From Trichoplax sp. H2 (Eukaryota > Placozoa > Uniplacotomia > Trichoplacea), in the NCBI GenBank assembly GCA_003344405.1, contig NOWV01000099.1, forward strand, positions 62,001-126,000: 64,000 nt of DNA, written 5' to 3'. Positions 50,246 through 63,464 of this stretch are shown here, piece by piece. Within the stretch, counting starts at the first letter, position 1. Each line of letters begins with the position of its first letter. Under the pieces are notes generated by a model. It saw only the letters and a list, made by a program, of their open reading frames with translations, was not told the origin of the DNA and searched no databases. The position numbers were made by a program, and so were the translations under genes.

Positions 50246-52126
50246 TCATTCAATTCTGACTAGTTTATTATGCAATCGTAAAATGATATTAATTTTAATT
50301 TTAATCATAAATGATTGATAAATACTATACATACCTATAGCTAACCAAATAACAAAACGAATCCATGTTACTGGTTGAAGCATGAGCATTAAATAAATAT
50401 TAGCCATAATTGATAAAATTGGCATAAATGGGAGCAATGGAGCTTTGAATGGAATTACAACATGACTTTGTGGTTGGAATGCAACGCCTAGGATAGCAAA
50501 AATCACTATTACCGTAAAGATAATAACTAATAGGATTAGCCATCCGTTGCCATTTCGTAGCTCTTGATAGCCATGGATAAGAACAGCAAAAAGGCAAAAT
50601 GAGAATACGATAATTAACATCGTAGCAGTAGTTACAGCACGACTGGTTTGCACGGTCGGTACAGATGAACTCCGTTGCGATGTCAAAAACTGCCTACAAT
50701 AAGATACACATTGTTGCCATCGATTAGAGTCTGAAAGTGGTGCTGAATTGCTTTGATCATCGGACCGATTTAATTGACTTAGTTCTTCGGTAGGTTTATT
50801 CGAAAAGTTATTTTTATCACCGTCGTTAAACTGCCGTTGCTCGCCTGTCGTAGATGATTCCATTCCATGTTGTTGATCATCTGGCCTATAACGTAAAATG
50901 AGGACACAACAAGACACTAACATGTAGGCTAATAAAGTTCCAATAGACATCATTTCAACAAGATGTTCAATACTGAATAGCATAGCTAATAAAGCGGCAA
51001 TAAGACCGAATAAATACACAGCGACTAACGGTGTTTTAGTTTTGGGATGGATACGAGCAAGAAATTGAAAAATTAACCCATCATTGGCCATAGCGTAGAC
51101 AATTCGTGGTAGCGGAAAGATACATCCCATTAAACTAGCACTTAGACCACTTATAGCGCCAATCGAAACGATATATTTGACAAATGGAACGCCAACTTGC
51201 TCAAACATGACTGATAATGCAGCATTTTCGTTCAACATATAATATGGAACAATCAATGTCATAACTATAGATATAGCGATATAAGCGACACAACAAATTG
51301 CCAAGGAAATGATAATAGCAGCAGGGATTGATTTTTTAGGGTTATCGGCTTCTTCACCAGTCGTAGCGATAATATCGAAACCAACAAACGAATAAAAGCA
51401 TGTTGCAGCGCCAGCAAGTACACCACCACCACCGTATGGGAAAAATCCACCATTTTGATCTAGCCAATTGTCGACATTGACATAAAATAGGCCAAATACA
51501 ATTATAAATATGATAACAGATAAGTTGATTGTCGTAAAGATTATATTTGTACTGGATGACTTTTGTACTCCTATAGCAATAATCGTCACAGCGATTAGGG
51601 TGATGAAAAATGCTAAAAAATCAGGATAAGCAAAGAAACTTCCTGCCATGGATGGAAAATGTGATTTTAAAGCATCAATGTAGACACCGCCAATTATAGA
51701 ATCTAAGTAACCACTCCATGATCGAGCGATAGAAGCAGTCCCGATTAAATACTCTAAAATTAAATTCCAACCAATAATAAAAGCTGGTAATTCACCTACG
51801 GTAACATAACAGTAAGTATAGGCAGATCCAGCCCTTGGTACTCGCGATGAAAATTCAGCATAACATAGAGCAGCTAAAGCCGAAGTAATGGCAGCAATAA
51901 CAAAGGAAAAAATAACCGCCGGGCCAGCGATATTTCGTGCTACTTGACCAGTAACGACGTAAACACCAGCGCCTAAAGTCCCACCGATGCCTAAAGTCAC
52001 TAAATCAAATGTAGATAGGCATCGTTGTAACTCTGTCTTAAGAACGTTCTCCTGTGAAACGTTTTTTAAACGGGTAAAACTCCTCACCCATCCTGATACC
52101 CTAGCCGCCATCTTTCTCGATACCAA
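50246..52126 (-). CDS. Cationic amino acid transporter, CAT subfamily (SLC7A1-4 type), intronless
   Basis: APC-superfamily plasma-membrane carrier expected to move arginine, lysine and ornithine. The frame is 626 residues without introns, close to the usual CAT length. Residues about 35-105 carry the family start (LSTFDLVTLGIGGTLGAGVY, VPRAGSAYTYCYVTVGE), then WNLILEYLIGTASIARSWSG. Residues about 235-265 have the CAT signature AATCFYSFVGFDIIATTGEE with its conserved glutamate, and about 330 has SLMGCIFPLPRIVYAMANDG. Hydrophobic segments are consistent with 14 membrane helices. A polar loop (about 415-500) rich in Ser, Asn and Gln separates the last helix group, as in CATs. The first ATG is used; Met6 is an alternative. 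CATs rather than the light-chain (LAT) SLC7 branch, given length and the C-terminal helix group. Substrate and exact orthologue are not settled. Confidence 0.94.
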   Translation of the reverse strand: MVSRKMAARVSGWVRSFTRLKNVSQENVLKTELQRCLSTFDLVTLGIGGTLGAGVYVVTGQVARNIAGPAVIFSFVIAAITSALAALCYAEFSSRVPRAGSAYTYCYVTVGELPAFIIGWNLILEYLIGTASIARSWSGYLDSIIGGVYIDALKSHFPSMAGSFFAYPDFLAFFITLIAVTIIAIGVQKSSSTNIIFTTINLSVIIFIIVFGLFYVNVDNWLDQNGGFFPYGGGGVLAGAATCFYSFVGFDIIATTGEEADNPKKSIPAAIIISLAICCVAYIAISIVMTLIVPYYMLNENAALSVMFEQVGVPFVKYIVSIGAISGLSASLMGCIFPLPRIVYAMANDGLIFQFLARIHPKTKTPLVAVYLFGLIAALLAMLFSIEHLVEMMSIGTLLAYMLVSCCVLILRYRPDDQQHGMESSTTGEQRQFNDGDKNNFSNKPTEELSQLNRSDDQSNSAPLSDSNRWQQCVSYCRQFLTSQRSSSVPTVQTSRAVTTATMLIIVFSFCLFAVLIHGYQELRNGNGWLILLVIIFTVIVIFAILGVAFQPQSHVVIPFKAPLLPFMPILSIMANIYLMLMLQPVTWIRFVIWLAIGMYSIYQSFMIKIKINIILRLHNKLVRIE

Positions 52127-52745
52127 ACAACGATAGGTTGAGCAGCAATAACGACAACAAGGACAAAAAAAATATTCCGTATCAAAATAAGAACAATATA
52201 AGCAATCTATAAAAGTACACTACTATTTGCCTTTTGTCTGGCTAATTATGAAATCAATAGACTCTGCGTCTTTTAATATTGGTATTGTCCAATTTTTACC
52301 TGAATTGTATGGACATCTTTTTATTAGCAATCCATAAAAGAGAATGCAATACTTATCTAGTCTACTATTAGACATAGGGGACTACAGTATAAACAGAAAT
52401 CGTTGAATATTGTGTCATTGATAGGGAAAGCCTTGAAAGACCTTTATTTTAAAAGTCTCTAGACATTGATCATGTATAATACCATGTTCTATGCGTTATT
52501 TTAATCTCTTGTCTATTTAGGATATAAGCTAAGATGATATTGGTAGATAGGAAAATAACAGATGTCCTACCTTGATTCTCTTGTAATGTACACTAAAATG
52601 TATTTTTAGTGACAAAGAATGTCTTATAATGGATTGCAATGGTATTGAAGTAACCTTAATTTACTACATTATTAGTTGACTAATGTAATCAAATAACGTC
52701 GTTGCTTTACTATAACATTTTAATAATAGGAGGAAAGCAGTGCAC
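52127..52745. other. Upstream region of the transporter gene
   Basis: Presumed 5' UTR and promoter of the minus-strand transporter. AT-rich, with no element recognised and no gene. Confidence 0.5.
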
Positions 52746-52752
52746 TCAGTAA

Positions 52753-53019
52753 TTTTTTTATTATTATTTCGCTATAGCACGGAATACCTATATTGACTGA
52801 ATAGGTTTGGTATATCCTTTCCGAATGATATACTCAATAGGGTTATACAAGCTTATTAACGAAATAGGTTACCATAGGGCTAATTTTTATCATTTTCTTT
52901 ACTATAAATGCTTTCACATCGGCAGGAAAAAATGGATTTATTCTTTATTTGGGAGTACGTTGAAATGCTTGCTGCTAGTGCCTTACGGAAATTTTCTTCA
53001 TTCTTTTCGAAGGCTTTAA
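52753..53019 (+). pseudogene. Possible GPCR relic with a broken DRY motif
   Basis: Plus-strand frame reads FAIARNTYID, then TGA at 52798-52800, then IGLVYPFRMIYSIGLYK. In class A receptors the end of TM3 reads D-R-[YF]-x-x-V-Y-P-F-R; here the Arg codon position holds TGA, one substitution from CGA. What follows lacks a clear TM4. Hydrophobic frames at 53324-53587 and 53859-54065 could be further remnants but are out of order. A decayed receptor is a reasonable reading; chance is not excluded. Confidence 0.25.
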
Positions 53020-56000
53020 GAAATGAAAATAAGAGATGTTCAAATTTCCTCTTTTTTAATATTTCGACCTTTGCTAAAACCCGATAAACGTATGAATACG
53101 TGGTATAAATACGGATATAACATACGGTATATACTATAAAACTACAAAAGTATTTTCGTATCTACCAGGAATAATTCAATTCCTTATGATGTAAAAGCTA
53201 CGAATGTCGTGTATGAAATGATTTATCTGGTAACGCTTAGATAATCTTGCCGTTGGATAAGATTAGCATTATATATAATCTTGCGATTCTCTTCACTCTC
53301 TTATTAATAAAAGACTTTAGCAAATGTCAAAGCAATTCCTAGCTCTTAATATAATGTTTTTAACATTGCTAATACATACAATACCAAAACCCCTGTCATA
53401 TGTGATACTATTCCATCTACCAATCATCATTTCCTACGGGCTATCGATACCAGTTACATCGTTGACAATATACTTTGCTCGTAAGGGCAATTTAATCCCC
53501 TCATGGAATGATATTAGTGCTACTGTACAGTATATAACTTTTCTTCATTCTCCGAAAAGGAAAGCCTCAAAACACTCTATTTTTTAGCGGTTTCAACAAT
53601 GTCAATCTTTATAGTATTGCTTCACTAATGCTCATGGCAATGCTATAAACTTATAGGCATTATAAGTAATAATATCTGCAGTATCATTTCTTATGATATA
53701 CTAGCAGCTAAAATAGAGTACTGTATATCTAGCTGTACATTGCCAGTAATAAATTGGATTATCTATGCTTACTTTGACTGTTTAATTCTTTAAATGAACC
53801 GTTTTTTAATAATTTCAGCTAAATTTATGTGACTCAGACTTAATTCTATCATGCATAATTGGTAAATTTATTTGATTACAATCATATTCACTTACAGTTA
53901 ACAGTTTTAATACTGACTTTGTTAATTATCTTAAAGAAGTTTCAATTAGAAAATAGGCTGCATAAGTTGCCATTTTGTCATTTTACTATTTTAACACAAT
54001 TCATAATTCAACCCATCATCATAATATTACTAAGCGTACCTTCAACCGTTTTATTCACGATGTAACCAGATTGCTTAGAATGGACACCGATATTATAAAA
54101 TCGATCTCTTGCGGGAATTTTCCTATTATCATGATGTCTTCAAGAATTTCAGCTATTCCTGTACGTTTACAGCAGTATTCATAAATGTAGATGTTATTAT
54201 CTATCTCATATTGCCTGTTATGGAATCATGAAGTCATGCCATACATATTAACATAAAATGTTCTCTTGGCCAAGGTGTTTCTATTCGAGTTCATTTCTTA
54301 AATCTTTAATAGAGATGACGTCAATTCAGTAGAACGATGGAATAACTACATTAATTTAGATTGTTGTGATAACAGAAAAATATTAGGACGATAAATGATT
54401 GAATAAGAGCTATACACTGAATCATTATTTTCGATTTTCGTGGAATATCTTGATTAATTAATATCATATTCAGTCCACACCCATACCTTTAACTTGGTTA
54501 TTGCAATCAGTCGTATTAAGTTGATTTACAAACGATGCTCTATCCTCGTATTATTTATTGCCAGTATTAAAAGGTAAGAAACATATATATATATAAAATT
54601 ATCCTCAATACTGTTATCCATTTATAAAGCCCCAGAAGACGGATATGTGGCTTAGCTGAAAATAGGACTAAGAGTCAAGGCATTATAAAAATTATTGCAT
54701 ATAAAATATGATCTCTTTCCAACGAAATTAAAATGACCTACAGCCTAAACGATTTAATCAAACTAACTCCTCATACTATACTGATTACTAACCACAATTA
54801 TGACAGAGGTACAGTAAAACATTTTCCATTAAAATCATGAATCTTGTATATAAAATGGTGAAAATACTGAAAGCTTTAGAAAATCAATGCAGGAATACCT
54901 GATCTAGTATTTCTTTCAATAATTTAATCTATTAAATTAAAATAATAATACTATCGTTAGATACCAAATTTTAAGGAAAAAGCAAATTATTCCTGCATGT
55001 GAGGCAGTTGAGCTTTAAAATAAATGATAAAAATATTACTAACCGAATAACTAAGCAATAGAATATTAATATTGATCATAGAAACAGTAGTATTTAAGAG
55101 ATTTTTACATTCAATTCTTTATTCTATCACGTTCAAACTCACATTGACTTTATTTACTCAGTTTAAGTATTTTTGTAAATCCTTAATAGGTTAAGTTAAA
55201 ATGAAATTGCGACCCGTATTCTTTCAAAATTCCTCATTTTTATATATAGGATGTCGCCGTACTTATTAAATTTTATATTTTTATGCACCGGCCTACCTAC
55301 AGAAAATGATTTATAAAATTTTTTAAACCTTTGCTAAGTGATATCTGGTATTATCCCTATCTTCATGACATCTGTAGTTAGATATAAATTCATAGTATCA
55401 GAAGATAGCAAATTCAGTGGTTTACTGATTACTTTGCAAGTAATAAAAATTGATCTTAGATGCGGGAAATATTGAAATCGGACAAGTTATAAGATCCTAC
55501 TTCGTATCTGTAAAGCTACTCTAGTAATGAGGGGTGCATCGAAATCTCATCTTCAGTGTTTAATTAGTTTATGATTATAATATTATCAATGAAGCCTTGT
55601 TTCGTATTGTAATTAACAGAGATTATTAGCGATTCGTCCTTTGCCTAATTAAATCTTTGAACATGTGTGTATCCAATTAACTGACGGCAAAACAGTCCAA
55701 TTAAATTAAAATCGATCGCTAGTAAACTTAATAGTGATACAATTATCCAAATTAACGAAAATTCGATACTACCTATACGTTAGAAAGCACTTGCAAATAA
55801 AAAGAACTGCTAGATCTCTCATTATCGTTTTGAATTTATTCAAGGTAACATATTAATTATCACAAATAGTTAATTGTATTTACCGTTAGTTTTAATACGT
55901 ACCCTATATACAAATTAGCCTCATTAAATTATTCAGTTAAAATGGTAATTGAAAATTCGATTACTCAATACTTACTGAAATAAAATAGTTTCTAAATTAG

Positions 56001-59000
56001 AAATTTAATCTGCAATTTAATCCAACTAAAATAGAATACCCATGTTACATAGTTAAAATCTATGGAAATCTGTGGAATTTGTAAATCTTAATCATTTTAG
56101 CTAATCAAAGATATGAAACGCATAGCTACCGTTCATTTAGATCAAAATATTTTATTATTTCAGGAAAGATCCCAATTATTTTGGCATACTTCCTATCTTC
56201 ATGATGAGAACTAAGTTGTCTGAAGAAAGACTATCTTAACACCTATAAACAGAATCTTATATTGTTGCAATGCAGTAAATGTACTGGGAATTTTCGCTAC
56301 AATAGTAATTCACCTTCAGTTGTTTGGCAGCTAATTAAATATTAAGGCTGAGAGTTGCTAACGCATGTTTTATGAGACTAATTGCTCAGTACTCTATTGA
56401 TCAAACAGGTATTCCATAATAAGCTACGTTTAAAAGATCAGCTATTTTTATTATAGCGTACATCAGCTTATATATACACTTGTGAAATCGGAATTGGACA
56501 AATTTTCTCATCTCGTTTCGTCATTGATTAGCTTTCAATAACGGTAGGCCTTAATACTCATTCACTCTTGTACAATTTTATAGATTGATGAAATACTATT
56601 TAACAATTATACTATAATATCTTACCACCTTTTCTTTACAAGTCCTTAAATGCAAAAAATTGATTCTCAGTCATATCAACAAAGTAAGCTAATCAACAGA
56701 TCGAATTAAGTTCAGCGACTAGTGAGAGGGTAAAGCTACCAGCTCTTGAATGGAAAAAATAACGCCTTTAACCCTTATCTGACGGAATAAACTCAGCTAA
56801 TCAACAAATCAAAATAAAATTTAAGAATTACCGGAGGGCATACGTCGATATGCATACTAATATATGTCCAACCTATGCAGAGAAATTTTGCAGATCATAA
56901 GTGAAAATAAACTTCTAGCATATTTCTTGCTACAATAGTTGATATATGAAGTTAAGAAATGCAAGGTCTCATGATTCAATGCTAGTAAACTGCATTGAAT
57001 GATAAAGAAGTACATAGATTATTAAGTAATTTACCTTTGGCTAGACTTTAAACGTAAGAATACCACTTTCAATCAGCAGTTTAATCAGGAATATAGATTA
57101 GTACGTATTAATAGCAAACAAATAATACAATTACCATATCTCGTACTTATCTTGTTAACAATTAAGCGGTACAGCTTGCTATAGTACCCTATTTCTACCT
57201 ACTTTGGAGTACAATTTTGATCAAACTATCAATGACTAATGCTTAGATCTGCTGGGGATCAGGTACCGAACTGAATTAACGGAACATGATCGCTTTAATT
57301 TCAATTGAACAAACGTTCACTTAATTATTAGTAATAGTAGATTAATGTTACTATGACTAATTTGTATAATTGAATACATGATATGACGATTTGATCGATT
57401 CGCTGGCGAAATAGTAATGTCGTTTTGTATTTAATTCAAGAGTAAAAGCATACCAGAAAGAGAGGCTTAGCAATGCAACGAACAGCGATACATTTTATCA
57501 ACAATGTAATAGTAGAAAGCTTTCAATGACGATCGTATGATAAGGTGGGGGTAATGCAGGTGCTGCTTACAGTGTGACAAAAACTGCAAGTATAGAAATA
57601 AAATTGCGCCCTTCTACCTCTCTGAATACTGTAATAGAAGGAAATTTAGCTGCTAGTCGATAATTGAGCCAAAATTGAGAAATTTTAAAAGAAAAGATCG
57701 GTTTTTCTAGCTTCGATAACAGTACCAGATTATCAACGGAAGTTGATACTGGAAAAGGCTACGATTATCTTTTATTTATTCATGTATTCTATAGTAACTA
57801 TAGTTAAGTAAAAATCCCTGGCATAATATTTCGTAACATATAATAATTTATTTGTAGTATCATGATGAATTAAGGCTAAAGCAAGTGCATATAGGGGATT
57901 GCATTATTTTAACAGTAGAATTAACAGATGTACTACATATACGACACAAAAAAAATGATGAAGAGGTAATTATATTATCGGAAATGAACTAATACCATCT
58001 GGATCGTTAGGATCTAGAGAAAAGATTTGAAGGGATCAAAAACAATAGATACTAGTCCATTAATTCAATGTAAGTTCATTTCTAGAGAAATTTGTTTATT
58101 TAATGAAATTCTCTATCTTGAGCGTTATGAATTATAGATAGAAAATATTTGCCTAGGGATACATTAAAAATAAATGCTGTGTAACACAGTGTCACAATTT
58201 CACTTCTGCGACAAGGTAACGTACAGTAAAAGTCTATAAGTAGCTACTGACTTAAATGCCCTTTTACTTAACGTTAAACACACACAGCAAAAGACTGTAA
58301 AGATGAAGCTTTTATTAGCAAAGATACACCTACAACTTTTTACCACCCTCTCAACTCAAATGTTCCCGTTGATATAGGAACCGTCTAATTTGTAAACAAC
58401 AACAGTATTATTATTATACCTTACTAGGAGAATCATCTCGAGCTAAGATGCTCCTTACATAGCTTTTCTATCAGTAAATATTTTGAATCTCTTACTCATA
58501 CTCAATCTTAATCTAAGCTCGTAGATTGTCTAATTCAACTATCATCAACTAGAACTTGAATCATCCTACTGCTATCTATCACACAATAACAATCAATATC
58601 AAATATGTAATGAACTATTACAAACAACATCCACGTTAAGGTATTACTTATCTTACCTAGCACTACAAATATGGATATTCTCCATACTAGCTACTACTGT
58701 ACTTATTAAACTATCCTAATGACAAGGCAACACCGTAATACACAGCTAAAGCTACTCATAACAATATTGCAGTTTGTTTTATTTTCGATCTGGAAGTACT
58801 ACGCAATAGAAACAATACTGTAAGCTTAATTTCATACTAAATACAGGATAATAAATTATTTGAGGTTCAATAATAGCTTAATGTCATCTTTGAACAGATA
58901 CAGAATGCAATAAAAAGCATACAGTTTTTATAGATTTTATGAACTAGGAATTGGACCCTCATTCAATTTGAGGATATAGGAAAACCGTTGCGTTTTACAT

Positions 59001-62000
59001 TTTACTATCAACTGACGTAAGGAATCAGTGTTTTCTTTCTTTTACGTAATAATAAAAAATTGTGATCACAAATTAGCCATACAAATTTATGATCATATAT
59101 GAATTAATATATTACTAATAATGTAATAATTGTAAGTTTTTGATCAGTGTGTGTGATGCTTATTAATTAAAAGAATATGTTCCTAGAATGCGTTATATTA
59201 GGGGCAGATAATGGATCGAAACTGTTATCATGGCTGCTTATTCTTATCTATATTGATATATAATTTCATTTCTAAAGGAAGTGATCAGAAAAAGTTAAGT
59301 AAATAATTTCGGTACAATCGTATTTAGCATTTACTAACTGGGATATCGATCATATGAGATGCATATCCTACATAAATTACGATATTCTGACACAAAACGG
59401 AAAAGAAAGGTTGATTTTTATCATCAAATTCAGTAGAATAATATTAGCTACTTCACATGATAAGAGATATTGTTGAAGTGTCAGACTTACATTGAATAAA
59501 ATTAGTTTGATAGCATAATTTCATACACGTATCAGATAGAGGCTTCACCTAATTACGATTATTGCAGTGGTTTATTATTATATTTTAATTATACTACTTC
59601 TGGCCTGATAGCTGATAGGCTTAACAACGTTGAAGTGTTCATATATTATGTAAGTAAGTACTTCCGTTTGCAATTTAATTTTTCTCGTCACTTCCACATT
59701 TTTATGGTATAAAAGGATATTGTTGATCAATTTGATCTTTAAATATTGACAGTATAACCATACAATTTCTTATTCGAGCTATTAAGGGGTCAAAGTACAA
59801 ATTGTTCAATCCTAGTTTGCAATTAAGAACTTTTTATTTATATTTTCGAGTGACGACCAATCAGATCGACATGGCAACCAAATAAAAGTATGAGTAAATA
59901 AAATTGCACAGCAAATTATCAATTTGCAGAGATTATGGAAAATTCAGTAGGGTCAATTTCAATATTCAATTTCTGGTTAATGCTAATAACTTGTAAACTG
60001 ACATAAATATAAGACGGTAGCTAAACTCTTAGAGTACCGGTTATAGTGTACATCTTTAAATAGATAAACATCATTTTTATTAAATACCCTACTATTAGAG
60101 CATTTGTAGTGAATCCCAATTTCGTAGATACTGACCGTAAAAGTCAACTAGTTAGTAGTTACGGTATTAATTGATTTGTTATTTTATTCCACCACCGAAA
60201 GATCTTATACTGCCTTATTTTCATTTATGGAGGAGTATTCTTTTGTTCAGGGTTTATCTGATTTCATTGATGCCAAGAATATTCTGCATTTCGAATTCAA
60301 AATTTAATTATTGCACAGTACAGTTATTAAGGACGCAAGATCAATCAAACATGAGCGAATATATGCATAAGCATTGAAGAGAAACGTCGGATCTACTTTC
60401 AATATTTGTAAAAGGTATGCCATTATTGTACAATTTAAAGATTTAATATATTTTGTAAATTAAGATCAACAAGATTATTTATTAAACTTTAAGACTATTT
60501 ATGATTAATGTAATACGATTGTATTAAATTAATAGACAGGATCTACTACTTTAAGTTTTTCCAAGAATATCGACTAAATAAAATATTTACTGAAAGCATT
60601 GTTAATTTCGCCTTCATTTTGCAATCGTATCTTACAATCTTCGAGTGTGACTGTATTGATTGAATACATTGACGGGTACACATAATACAAATGTTAAAAA
60701 CCATATTCTAACAACTAGATTCATCTGGTCCTAAACTGATATGGTACTCAAGTTATTTCTGTACGCAATAAATTAAGCATCCAATAGATATGGTAGATAT
60801 GTTACGCAAAATTCTTATTTATGAGAGTGCTAAAAATAACAGTATCACTTATCCGTATATTTTAGCGTCAATAATTGTTAATTATGAATCAATTTTGCTT
60901 GTTATAAATGGTTTATTTTAAATTATCGATATTTTCTAGCTCCTCACATTTGACATAACCATTAGCTGAGTAACCGTACATTCAGCCACATTAATTATAT
61001 TTTATTATGCACTATATTCATATCGTTAATACAATTAGCATAATATATATAATTTAATCTAGAATAGCGCTAAATCGCGAGTAGTGTTTCTTTATGACTG
61101 CTATTTTCAGTACTAATGTGAAAATTATCGTTATCATAAACCAATATCTATCTCCAAATCTAAAGCAATGTTTATAATTCTATTTTTCAATTCTGGTAAT
61201 GAGATAAGATCCTCTCCCGCCTCTCTAATGGCATAATGTACTATACGTACATGTACTTAATTATAATTATCATTTAAATCGAGCAATGCTTTTACATGAT
61301 ATTTTGATAGTCTTGATCTCACAGCCTAATAATACTTCCTTAATGAAAGATAGCTCGAAACTCTGTACAAATAGAACATTGCATCGTCAAAGTGGGGACA
61401 ATCAGTCTTGATATACAGTTATATAATTGCTGATAGAGATAATGTCACTATCATTAGCATTACTAATATAAAAGTTATTAATTTATAGGAAAAATTACAG
61501 TGATTCCTTTAAAAATTATTATTTCAACTTTTGAAAGGAGTTACAATTATCTTGATATATCGTCAAATAAACATTATTCCAAATTTCTCATGCTTATAAT
61601 AATAATTTTTTTCTGCTGACGTATTCTAAGATATGAAATGTGGGATTAGAGTGTTGTAATATTCCTATTTTAGTATTGAGTAGTTTTATCTAGATATCTT
61701 TTACAGATCATATAGTAGGTAATGAAATTGAATTGAATACAGTTTAGTAAGGTAAGAAGTAGTTGAATGAAGACCATGAGAGTCAGCTGCGTGATGACAG
61801 GTGCATTAACGAGTATTACGGAATAGTTACTATAGTAACGCAAGATTAGAATAGCACCATCTATTTATCTAATATTACAAAACAGAAATTAAATTTTTCC
61901 CTAAAAATCTGAACATCTTCATAAAACAATCGTTTCAATTCACAATACATGACCATATTAATGATTGCAGTCTATATGTTATAAATTTGTTAGAATAATT

Positions 62001-63232
62001 CATCTTTTATTAAATTTGAAAAGAAGCCTTTTCCTTTAGGATACCTACAATACTGTCTTTTACATTAATTATTGATTATATCAGTATCTACACTAAATTG
62101 TTGATATAGAGTAAGCCATTATTACCCAGTTTATACCATATAGCATAATATTTAAGCTATTCCCAAGCTATCAAAGTACACCGCATAATAATTTGCTATG
62201 AAAATCAATATTCTAATTAACCTATAGAATTACCAACTAGGTAATTCAATTGCACCAATAACTATTATAGAGTCTTTTCATGTCATTTCTGTATAGGTTA
62301 TGATTATTTTCCCGTTTAAGAAATCAGTAATTGAGAATGAAAGATCACAATATGTCCAAAGTGCTAAACATTTATTATGATCAAGGATAGTAGACTGAAA
62401 TTTTTTGTTTAACGACTATGGATGAGAAAATTTTCTATAAGCTATTTTCTTTTATAGTCAAATTGAATACACCGGATTATTTGTTAAAATGTGATGAAAT
62501 GATTGAACATTTCTATATCGTTACCAGTATCTGAATAATTATAAAGAGAGTTTCAGTAGTTACAAACAATAGATCAGCAAGTAGGTTCTTTAGGCACATT
62601 TTACTCTATTTCATTATTGAGTAACGATCATAATACGATCATCTCTTGATGTACTTATACCGTATCTGCAAATTTATTTTATCAGCTATCATATTTCAAA
62701 TGTTTTATAGATGCAGATTAAAACATTATGTAAGCACACGTAGCATGATAAATAAAGGCATTTCTCCCTATCTGACTAAATCTGTTACTCTTGTGCGCAG
62801 TACGCGCATGCATGCACTTATATCTTGTATACAATTATGTGCATTTTTATTTGTAGTGCAGTACCTGTTATCTAACTGCTATTTTACTTAAAATGTATAT
62901 TTAGTACTTATTATATACTTGAATAATTAGATAGTGTGCAGTTAGGAATATGGTGTTAGTAGTAAGATCAACGTAATAACTAAGACAGTATTTTCTGCGT
63001 TTACAAAATGTGCATTTACATATTGTGTAATCAATTATTGTCATCGAGCCATTATATTTAGTTTATAAGAAAAGGATTCTATTCGAATTTATCAATTGGA
63101 TCAATTTCACTTAGTATAAAAAGGAATGTTATTGGTATTTCATAGCCAGCATTCATCAACTCGTGCATTCTAAATGCAAGACAGTATTTTACGTGCCAGT
63201 TACAGTAAATAAATCACCTCAAAAACCCTTTC
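53020..63232. other. Gene-poor AT-rich region
   Basis: About 10 kb with only short open frames. Hydrophobic frames at 53324-53587, 53859-54065 and 60171-60377 have Phe/Leu/Ile-rich composition expected from AT-rich DNA, and no domain was recognised. There are no GTAC-palindrome clusters, tandem arrays or RNA genes. Distal regulatory DNA could be present but leaves no mark I can read. Confidence 0.55.
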
Positions 63233-63464
63233 ATGAGAATAAAACGCAAATATATGAGTGAATGGGCTGTAGATTTTGATGGAAGTGAACATTTTATTTT
63301 ATTTACTGGTAAGTTAAATGGGTGAAAAATGATGAACATCGTATTTTTATCGATAAAATTTTAATCTTCAATAAATTAGTATGTTATTATTAGTAAATTT
63401 TATCCTTTTATTTTTAACACCAGCAGCGGGCGTAGATAATAATGAAAACTATGATAGCAATTAA
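63233..63464 (+). CDS. Candidate two-exon micro-protein gene (about 38 residues)
   Basis: Exon 63233-63308 reads MRIKRKYMSEWAVDFDGSEH then FILFT and ends in ACTG|GTAAGT. After a 115-118 nt intron with a good pyrimidine tract comes CAGCAG at 63421, then AGVDNNENYDSN-stop (63462-63464). The two tandem AGs (NAG-NAG) keep the same frame, giving 38 or 39 residues differing by one alanine. Composition is unlike the AT-rich noise around it, and phase is kept across strong splice sites. No family is recognised. It could also be a mis-joined 5' end of a longer gene. Confidence 0.3.

Noticed and set aside
53324-54184. Hydrophobic frames that might be TM1-TM2 or TM7 of a receptor
   Set aside because: No NPxxY or other class motif and the order is wrong relative to the 52.8-kb relic; AT-rich bias explains them.
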